The position numbers and the translations under genes are program-made. DNA of 8,950 nucleotides. It comes from Bacteroidota bacterium (GTDB lineage: Bacteria; Bacteroidota; Bacteroidia; Bacteroidales; 4484-276). Positions 1-5,485 of this stretch are shown here, piece by piece; within the stretch, counting starts at the first letter, position 1, and each line of letters opens with the position of its first letter. The DNA is taken from assembly GCA_013203545.1 (NCBI GenBank), contig JABMQA010001102.1, forward strand, positions 1 through 8,950. The letters run 5' to 3'. The notes beneath the pieces are model-generated. The model saw nothing but the letters and a program-made list of their open reading frames with translations, did not search any database and had not been told where the DNA came from.

Positions 1-935
1 CAAAGCTTTCCCGAAGGTATTGATTAATGCGGGATTTTTATCATCGGTTGCAAAATCAATTCCGTAAGAAGTCAGGTATCTTTCGGTGCCACCGGGATAA
101 CCCCATATCATGGCATAATCGTCCTTCTGGTAACCTTTGAGTGATATCGGCAGGTAATGTTTCGGCTTTAACGGAATATTCTCTTCCGCATATTCGGCGG
201 GGGATCCATCGGGAGCCGTATAAACCCTGAAAATGCTGAAATCGCCTGTATGACGTGGCCACATCCAGTTGTCGGTATCGCCACCGTATTTCCCGATCGA
301 TTCTGGCGGAGCCCCTACCAGGCGTACGTCCCTGTAAGTTTCATATACAAACAGAAAGTATTCGTTACCACCATAAAAGCTTTTAACAACTGCCTCATAT
401 TTTCCATCTTCCGAAGCTTCATTTGCATATTGATCACGCAGTTCAGTTATTTTTTGCTGTCTCTCTTCAGCAGTCATTTCATCGGTAAGACTACCCAAAA
501 TGTCTTCCGTCAGATCATCCATTCTTACCAGGAATGATGCTGCCTGGGATTGGAGAGTTCTTCCTCGTAACTCATCGCCCAGAAACCATCCGTAAGATAA
601 TCATGCTCGATGGTACTGTGATTTTGTATCACATCATAGCCACAGTGATGATTGGTGAACATGAGCCCGTTGTCGGAAACTATCTCACCGGTGCAAAAGT
701 AACCCTCTGGTGCTGAACCACTGGCGAGCCCGACAATAGCATCCTTCAGGCTGGATTGGTTTATGCTATAGAGTTCTTCAGGTGTGAGTTGTAAACCCAT
801 TTCCTGAATATCAACCCAATTGAGGCGTTCAACAAACATAGGGAGCCACATTCCCTCATCAGGCCTCGGAGTGGAGGAGAATCCTGACGCACCCAGTAAA
901 TACAAGGTAACAATAGTTAAAAAAAGTCTTTTCAT
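1..935 (-). CDS. S46 family dipeptidyl-peptidase (DPP7/DPP11 type), 5' half, frameshifted and cut by the window edge
   Basis: A secreted or periplasmic serine peptidase that removes dipeptides from the N-termini of oligopeptides. The first frame (546-935) encodes 130 residues: a signal peptide (about 1-20), the S46 hallmark DEGMWLP just after it, and the catalytic-His region TNHHCGYD (94-101). The frame then breaks: a single missing base at 544-545 sends it to a stop at 525-527. The protein resumes in the next frame from 543 down to 1 (181 codons, no stop) with AASFLVRMDDLTED, the conserved GGDTDNWMWPRHTGDFS block holding the catalytic Asp, and YAMIWGYPGGTERY. The serine and the residue that separates DPP7 from DPP11 lie outside the window, so specificity is open. 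About 312 of roughly 720 residues are present. The clean downstream frame suggests a very recent mutation or a sequencing error. ATG at 933-935 fits the signal peptide. Confidence 0.9.
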
Positions 936-970
936 AACTAGATTTTTAATGGTTAAAATTATTATGGTTG

Positions 971-978
971 CAAAAATA
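971..978 (-). promoter_or_regulatory. Bacteroidota -7 promoter element of the S46 gene
   Basis: Read on the minus strand this is TATTTTTG, an exact match to the Bacteroidota consensus TAnnTTTG. It lies 35 bp upstream of the S46 ATG, leaving an A/T-rich leader of about 30 nt without a Shine-Dalgarno site, as is usual in this phylum. No convincing TTTG -33 box is seen at the expected 19-21 bp spacing. Confidence 0.5.
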
Positions 979-1209
979 AAATAAGATGAATGATTATCAG
1001 GATAATATTTGACAATATGTAACTTTGGGTTAACAATTTAACGCGATATTGGTACGGGTTATCTTTACCGTATCCAGTTTTCATAGAAGCATTATCGATT
1101 CCTGGCGGAACAAATCATGATGGGAGAATTAACCTGATTGCTATTTGCTAATAATTATTCATGTGGTTTTTCTTTATCGAAGCGGTGAAATATTTTGCTA
1201 CTCAATAGT

Positions 1210-1340
1210 GAGCCCAGGTTAAAAACCTTAATTTCGCGCAAAGCCGCCAAGACGCAAAGAATTATATCATTTATATTCAAGCCTTTGCGACTCTGCGGCT
1301 TTGCGAGATATTTGTTCTTCTATGTTTTTATATCGGGCTC
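1210..1340. mobile_element. MITE-like palindromic element with flanking direct repeats
   Basis: The left end, GAGCCCAGGTTAAAAAC, and the reverse complement of the right end, GAGCCCGATATAAAAAC, agree at 13 of 17 positions, giving imperfect terminal inverted repeats. Inside, a second inverted pair, about 1236-1259 and 1283-1306, carries the core CGCAAAGCCGC..AG.CGCAAAG and could fold into a long hairpin around an A/T-rich centre. The element is flanked by AATAGT at 1204-1209 and 1341-1346; counting CTC, which overlaps the right terminal repeat, the direct repeat is 9 bp (1201-1209 and 1338-1346). It has no coding capacity. From memory, CGCAAAG-rich palindromes recur in intergenic DNA of many environmental bacteria; copies elsewhere in this genome could not be checked. 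It might instead be a REP-type hairpin or bidirectional terminator. Confidence 0.6.
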
Positions 1341-1481
1341 AATAGTCATTTGAATAGATCTGCCCATATCAAAGGGATAATCCAACCACTACTTTTTACC
1401 ACCCCCAGGATTCATTTCAGATACTATAATTTTCGAACTCTTATGGAGTGCATCAGTGGCATTCTTGGTGCGCCTATTGAT

Positions 1482-3173
1482 TTACTTAAAATTAAGCATT
1501 TCCGGTCCCTGTTCAAAAACGATATCAACAGGAATCCCTCCCTGGTTCAGGCGATCAAGGTCGGCCTTTAGTACCGGGTTGAGATTTCCATCTTTTTCGA
1601 TCCAGGCTTTCGCTTCATCATAATTTCCTTCGCCCTCGATGGTCATAATCTTATCCACCAGGATGTTAACAGCATCCTGCATTTTATCCATGTTAATGGT
1701 ATAAATACCATCGCTGTTACGTGTGAAAGCACCGGATTGCTCAAAAAACCCGAATCGCATCATATTGGCTTTCCCGTGCGCACTGGCTGTTCCAAACCTG
1801 CTCGAACGAAATACACTGGCAAAAAATGTTACATAGTTGTCCATCAGCTCGCCTTCGGTAATCTCTCCCATTTCACGAAGTTTGGTCACCAGCCATAAAC
1901 CCATAATATCGGCCTTACCCTCTTCGATGGACGAATAGGCCTCTTTAAGGGCTTCGCGGGCAGTACCCTTTCCATTGATGGTGTTTTTCACACCCATTCC
2001 GTGTGCAACCTCATGAAACATGGTATTGGTAAAGAATGCATCGAAGGTAACATGTTGACGCTGGGCAGGATCGATAAGCATATCAGCAATGGGGATCAGA
2101 ATTTTGTCGAATTTTGCCTGCATGGCATTTTTCAGTTGAAGTTTCCGGGTTCCCTTTTTAACATGTACTTCAGGATCGTTGGGCAGGTTGATGGCGATGG
2201 TTTTGCTTCCGGCGTTACAATCTCCGGCATAATAAACAGCATCATAAACATTCATGTCCGAATTTGATCCGGGGATTTCGGTTTTGTACTTATCATCTGT
2301 AGGAATTTCTTTCTGAAGACCGGGGAGCATAGCGGCATACTTTTGCAAACGCTTACTCCATTTAGGATCCTTAATCAGAATGAATGATTCGAAGGCAGCC
2401 TTGTAACCAAATAACTGATCCTCATAATTTTCGATGGGACCGACCACAAAATCGATGTTCGAATCTTTCATATCCATCCAGGCCAGATCGCTGGCAAGAT
2501 ATTCATCGTTAAGCAGTGCATCAGCCCTGAGCGTGAGGTATTTTTTCAGGCCTTCATCCCCGGCAAGGTTGGCTGCTTTGCGCATCAATGTGGCTGCTTT
2601 TTCGAGTTCCGATTTATAGGCTTCGTGGAACCATACCACTTTCAGCATACCTTCGTCGTCTCTCCTTATCAAAGTGTACAGGCTTGTTTTGTTGGGATCA
2701 TCCAGTTTTTCAAAATCCGCTTTGGTCATATCTGCGGGGTAGAAATTGGCACCGTCAGGTTTGGGCCCGATGTTGGTGAGGAAAGCTTTGTTGTTGTTGA
2801 GCCGGTCCCAGGGGCCATATTGGATAAGGGCAAATTTTTTGGTATCACCACCTTCGATATGTTCCAAAAAATTATCTTTCTGACCAATGGCCTGTCTCCA
2901 GTAAATGTTGTCCATGATTTTTGCCGCCTCAAACAGTAGTGGCAACATCTCTTTCTCTTTATCAGACAAGTGGCTGATGTTGGAGGTAAGCTTATAAAGC
3001 GCAAATTCGTCCAGCTTTTGTGCCATATCCAACCCGGGCAAAGCCTGGAAATTTACATCCTGCGGAATGATTCCGGCACGTTCCCTTTCAACATTTTCGG
3101 GACCTTTGCTAACACACGATAAGAGTGACAACAACACAACAGTAAACACTGATAAAACGGTAAATCTTTTCAT
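1482..3173 (-). CDS. Zinc-dependent M49-like peptidase lipoprotein (dipeptidyl-peptidase III family)
   Basis: A 563-residue zinc metallopeptidase, predicted to cleave dipeptides from oligopeptide N-termini. A lipoprotein signal with lipobox LLSC (17-20) makes Cys20 the likely acylated residue, so the protein should be membrane-anchored in the periplasm or at the surface. The zinc site is visible: HEVAH at 387-391 (His387, His391, catalytic Glu388) and EEGKAD at 417-422, where Glu418 would be the third ligand, matching the second M49 motif EExxA(E/D). Eukaryotic DPP III has the hexapeptide HExxGH, whereas this protein has a pentapeptide HExxH, as in some bacterial M49 members. The segment GDCNAGSKTIAINLPND (317-333) is the substrate-cleft region typical of these proteins. 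The ATG at 3171-3173 is fixed by the signal peptide. A TACCTTTG box lies 40 bp upstream. Related Bacteroidota proteins are often labelled only Zn-dependent hydrolase. Confidence 0.87.
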   Translation of the reverse strand: MKRFTVLSVFTVVLLSLLSCVSKGPENVERERAGIIPQDVNFQALPGLDMAQKLDEFALYKLTSNISHLSDKEKEMLPLLFEAAKIMDNIYWRQAIGQKDNFLEHIEGGDTKKFALIQYGPWDRLNNNKAFLTNIGPKPDGANFYPADMTKADFEKLDDPNKTSLYTLIRRDDEGMLKVVWFHEAYKSELEKAATLMRKAANLAGDEGLKKYLTLRADALLNDEYLASDLAWMDMKDSNIDFVVGPIENYEDQLFGYKAAFESFILIKDPKWSKRLQKYAAMLPGLQKEIPTDDKYKTEIPGSNSDMNVYDAVYYAGDCNAGSKTIAINLPNDPEVHVKKGTRKLQLKNAMQAKFDKILIPIADMLIDPAQRQHVTFDAFFTNTMFHEVAHGMGVKNTINGKGTAREALKEAYSSIEEGKADIMGLWLVTKLREMGEITEGELMDNYVTFFASVFRSSRFGTASAHGKANMMRFGFFEQSGAFTRNSDGIYTINMDKMQDAVNILVDKIMTIEGEGNYDEAKAWIEKDGNLNPVLKADLDRLNQGGIPVDIVFEQGPEMLNFK

Positions 3174-3212
3174 TGTATCTGATCTTTTTGGTTCGTTATT
3201 AATTTAAAGCTG

Positions 3213-3220
3213 CAAAGGTA
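3213..3220 (-). promoter_or_regulatory. -7 promoter element of the M49 peptidase gene
   Basis: On the minus strand this reads TACCTTTG, an exact TAnnTTTG match, 39 bp upstream of the ATG. The 157-bp spacer 3174-3330 is a divergent promoter region shared with the beta-barrel gene. A TTG lies 24 bp upstream of the box, longer than the usual 19-21 bp, so the -33 element is uncertain. Confidence 0.6.
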
Positions 3221-3282
3221 AGGATATTCAAATGACTATAGCGACAATTGACCCTGGAAAATCACATCTAAAAAAAATATTG

Positions 3283-3290
3283 TAACTTTG
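3283..3290 (+). promoter_or_regulatory. -7 promoter element of the beta-barrel gene
   Basis: TAACTTTG matches TAnnTTTG exactly and lies 40 bp before the ATG at 3331. The leader is strongly A-rich (polyA tracts at 3301-3321) with no Shine-Dalgarno site. No -33 TTTG is found at standard spacing. An A-tract at 3270-3277, directly upstream, may help polymerase binding. Confidence 0.6.
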
Positions 3291-3330
3291 TAGGCAACCT
3301 AAAAACAGCAGAAAAAAAAATACTACAACC

Positions 3331-4611
3331 ATGGCAAAACTTGTGATCATCAAATTTACACTCCTGATTATCCTATCCATTTTACTGACAAATAAAGGCA
3401 TTAACCAAAACCCAACAGACGAACAAAAAATCACACTGTTTCTAAACGGAGGTATTAATTTATCAACGATATCAACCCAAGCACCTTTTAAAAATTACAG
3501 CACTTCAGGAGGATATCCTTTTATCGGAATCTCGGTATCGGTTCGCAGCTCAAAATATTTCTTCATAAAAACCGGCCTACAATACGGCTATAGCGAAATT
3601 AAAATCAGCCAGCCCTACCGAAAGCAAAGAAATACCTGCCTTGATGCCCACCTGATTCCACAGGTGAGGATTTTAAAATTTATAAAAGTGGGTGCAGGTT
3701 TTATATATTCGCAAGTGCTATCGTCAAAAACTGTTACGCCCGACGGATCTAACCTGTTTGGCTTCAAGAAGTCAAATGCTGAAGGTTTTGGTTCTTTCGC
3801 CAGCCTGACGGGAGGGGTTAACATCGAATTGTACAAACGTGCCGAAATTGGCTTCACATATTCACATAATGTTACCAATTCGCATATCAATTATGGAAAT
3901 CTTCAGGTATCGGTAAACTGGCATATCAATAAAAAAACACAGAAAAAAACAAGCCCGAAAGCTATTGCCCGGGCACAAATTCTGGATTTAAAAAACGGAA
4001 CCCTGCTTGTAAGGTTAAAAACCTCCACACCCAAAATTGAAGCGCTGAAGAAATCCGGGAAAAACGAACTGGCTGAAAAAACACAAAAAAGACAGGAAAA
4101 GGAAAACAGGGCTATTATCACTGCATTCAGCGAACGATTCAATTTTTGCAAAGTGGGCTTTTTCTACAGTGATAATTCCCTGAAGGTAAAGAACAGGATA
4201 TTCGATGGCATACTTTTAAACGACAGCCTGCAACCTGATACAGCAATATACATCCACCCGGAGGAATCGTTTTTTATCGCCGAATTCGGAAATACCGAAC
4301 AGGATACTACCCAAAACTTCTCACACTATAGCAAAGCAACATCACAAGAAGGCCGGGGTCGGGAACCTGTCTATTATGGCGGCACCAATTTTGGTATCAA
4401 TGCCCTTATCATCCGTGATGAAAACTTTGATCAGTTGCAGAACCCATTTCCATACTATATCCGCACCCAATTCAGATCCCTGAAAAAACATCCCGAACAA
4501 TGGATTTTTCTGTTTCCGGTGGCCCTTATATCCGGGGCATGGAATTATGATGATGCGGTGGAAAAAATGGACAAAAAGCTGGAAAAGTTTTATAATCGGA
4601 ACCATGAATAG
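3331..4611 (+). CDS. Outer-membrane beta-barrel protein with C-terminal domain of unknown function
   Basis: 426 residues in two parts. Residues 1-25 form a signal peptide (MAKLV then a hydrophobic stretch IIKFTLLIILSILL), with no clear AxA cleavage site. Residues about 33-200 alternate in the way of a small porin-like barrel: ITLFLNGGINLS, FIGISVSVRSSKYFFIKTGL, FIKVGAGFIYS, SLTGGVNIELYKRAEIGFTYS, ending in an aromatic last strand LQVSVNWHI (191-199). About eight strands are likely, which would leave both termini in the periplasm. Residues about 208-426 form a separate domain: a first strand AQILDLKNGTLLVRLK, a charged helix (235-268), the hydrophobic motif FCKVGFFYSD (272-281), then FFIAEFGNTEQD (314-325), INALIIRDENF (356-366) and a terminal helix VEKMDKKLEKFYN (410-422). 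I recall this C-terminal pattern from stand-alone Bacteroidota hypothetical proteins but cannot assign a function. It is divergently transcribed from the M49 gene and looks monocistronic. Confidence 0.75.
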   Translation: MAKLVIIKFTLLIILSILLTNKGINQNPTDEQKITLFLNGGINLSTISTQAPFKNYSTSGGYPFIGISVSVRSSKYFFIKTGLQYGYSEIKISQPYRKQRNTCLDAHLIPQVRILKFIKVGAGFIYSQVLSSKTVTPDGSNLFGFKKSNAEGFGSFASLTGGVNIELYKRAEIGFTYSHNVTNSHINYGNLQVSVNWHINKKTQKKTSPKAIARAQILDLKNGTLLVRLKTSTPKIEALKKSGKNELAEKTQKRQEKENRAIITAFSERFNFCKVGFFYSDNSLKVKNRIFDGILLNDSLQPDTAIYIHPEESFFIAEFGNTEQDTTQNFSHYSKATSQEGRGREPVYYGGTNFGINALIIRDENFDQLQNPFPYYIRTQFRSLKKHPEQWIFLFPVALISGAWNYDDAVEKMDKKLEKFYNRNHE

Positions 4612-4751
4612 ATTTTAGCCTGATGTTTAACTGGCGATATTACCGCAAATTCAATTGGTTCGCACTTCAATTCTTACATATATCTTTCCTTACCTCCATT
4701 TCCCCGTCTCCGCTACCCACAGGCAGGTCCGGCCACCCCGAAATGCCTTCC

Positions 4752-4769
4752 TCCCGATAGCTATCGGGA
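4752..4769. repeat. Perfect 18-bp palindrome TCCCGATAGCTATCGGGA
   Basis: The sequence is its own reverse complement over 18 bp, centred between 4760 and 4761. From memory, palindromes with a CGATAGCTATCG core are common dispersed intergenic elements in Bacteroidota; this was not checked. No T-run follows on either strand, so it is not a typical intrinsic terminator. Confidence 0.7.
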
Positions 4770-4940
4770 CCGGACGCTACCTGGTTTCCTCTTATTTTTC
4801 ATGGGTTCAATTCCACCTCCATATCCAACGCTGACAGATACCACCTGGGTCGTACGCTATCAGGTTTCATTCTATCTCCCCTTCCACACCAGACGCTTCG
4901 TTCCCATTTGTCACTTCAGTCGCTTCGTTCGCTCTTTCGC

Positions 4941-4996
4941 TTCCATCCTTCCATTATTTCATCTCTCCACTGCTCCACTACTCCATCCTTTCATTT
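4941..4996. repeat. Degenerate 8-bp pyrimidine-rich tandem repeat, block 1
   Basis: Consecutive units follow YTCCAYYN: ttccatcc, ttccattat, ttcatct, then four in exact 8-bp phase (ctccactg, ctccacta, ctccatcc, tttcattt at 4965-4996). A second block with the same consensus lies beyond the gene remnant at 5380-5427. Confidence 0.65.
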
Positions 4997-5037
4997 CCCC
5001 AACCATCACCCATCAACAACATTTTTCATCATCCCAA

Positions 5038-5337
5038 ATGGCACTTGGGGCAACTGTAAGATTCCTTGGAAATGGTCATGAAAAAAGATTTGGAATAACC
5101 GGAGCGCTGTTGGTAGCAATTGGATGCGTGATTGGCAAACTGTTCTCTACCATTGCCCTTCTGCCCAATCAACTCAACATGACATTTAGTGAAATGAACA
5201 CCCAATTTGATATTATCAACATCATCCAGATTGGTTTTGATATGATCCGGCTGACGTTTTTAGCCTGGTGGATAATTTCAATTGTTATTGGCTACAGGCT
5301 GTCGTATAGGAGTTTTAAGGACCAGCCGATGCTATAA
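5038..5337 (+). pseudogene. 3' remnant of a small integral-membrane protein gene
   Basis: The last 99 codons of an open frame encode a plausible membrane protein: ALGATVRFLGNGHEKRFG, a hydrophobic helix GITGALLVAIGCVIGKLFSTIALL, a polar linker NQLNMTFSEMNTQFD, and a second helix LTFLAWWIISIVIGY followed by RLSYRSF and a stop at 5335-5337. This pattern (VRxxGxGxxxxFGxxGAxLxxxGCxxG, then a short C-terminal helix and GYxxSYR) resembles the C-terminal membrane domain of small Bacteroidota proteins that normally have another membrane segment and an N-terminal soluble part. Here the upstream codons are low-complexity repeat translation, so the 5' portion appears to be lost. No promoter is seen. The ATG at 5038 might still start a 99-residue product, but I think decay is more likely. 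Confidence 0.55.
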
Positions 5338-5379
5338 AATCGTTTTATTGCATTTTTCCATATTTCCAAAACTACGATC

Positions 5380-5427
5380 CTCCATCATTCCAACACTTCC
5401 ACACTCCATTGTTCTACTCTTCCATCC
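5380..5427. repeat. Degenerate 8-bp pyrimidine-rich tandem repeat, block 2
   Basis: Six units in exact 8-bp phase: ctccatca, ttccaaca, cttccaca, ctccattg, ttctactc, ttccatcc. The consensus equals that of the block at 4941-4996. On the minus strand the pattern reads as TGGAAnnn-type repeats. The rest of 5338-5485 shows no gene. Confidence 0.65.
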
Positions 5428-5485
5428 GCACAGCCTGTCCACCACTGACCGGATACATGTCCACATTTTTCATTGCATCCAAAAT

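Larger units (their letters stand above)
936..1481. other. 546-bp spacer between the S46 and M49 peptidase genes
   Basis: I find no credible gene here. The spacer holds the S46 promoter, an orphan plus-strand TAACTTTG box (1020-1027), a small hairpin (GGTACGG at 1051-1057 pairing with CCGTATC at 1068-1074, 10-nt loop), and the 131-bp palindromic element at 1210-1340. No clear terminator hairpin with a T-run follows the M49 stop. The stretch 1347-1481 shows nothing recognisable. Confidence 0.6.
4612..5037. other. Non-coding repeat mosaic downstream of the beta-barrel gene
   Basis: The plus strand is unusually pyrimidine-rich. It contains ACCCACAGGCAGGTCCGGCC (4714-4733), an 18-bp palindrome (4752-4769), an imperfect direct repeat (4768-4788 and 4848-4868, 16 of 21 identical, exactly 80 bp apart), and a run of 8-bp units from 4941 to 4996. 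An ATG-started frame from 4801 is open, but its translation up to codon 79 is low-complexity Pro/Phe/His/Ser and resembles no protein, so I do not call it coding. No terminator hairpin is evident after 4611. Confidence 0.6.

Noticed and set aside
541..551. Programmed ribosomal frameshift in the S46 gene
   Set aside because: No slippery heptamer or stable downstream structure is evident, and S46 peptidases are not known to use frameshifting.
1350..1571. 73-residue plus-strand frame between the palindromic element and the M49 gene
   Set aside because: It overlaps the 3' end of the clearly real M49 gene by 90 bp, lacks a promoter and has no recognisable protein pattern.
3228..3434. 68-residue minus-strand frame across the divergent promoter region
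   Set aside because: It is antisense to the start of the beta-barrel gene and covers both promoters; its hydrophobicity only mirrors the signal-peptide codons.
4752..4769. 18-bp palindrome as an intrinsic terminator of the barrel gene
   Set aside because: It is about 140 bp past the stop, has no loop and has no T-run on either side.
4801..5037. N-terminal 79 codons of the open frame leading into the membrane-protein remnant
   Set aside because: The translation is low-complexity Pro/His/Phe/Ser from pyrimidine-rich repeat DNA. Only codons from about 5038 look like a real protein.
4941..5427. CRISPR-like array
   Set aside because: The units are 8 bp, degenerate and contiguous, with no spacers, and no cas genes are present.
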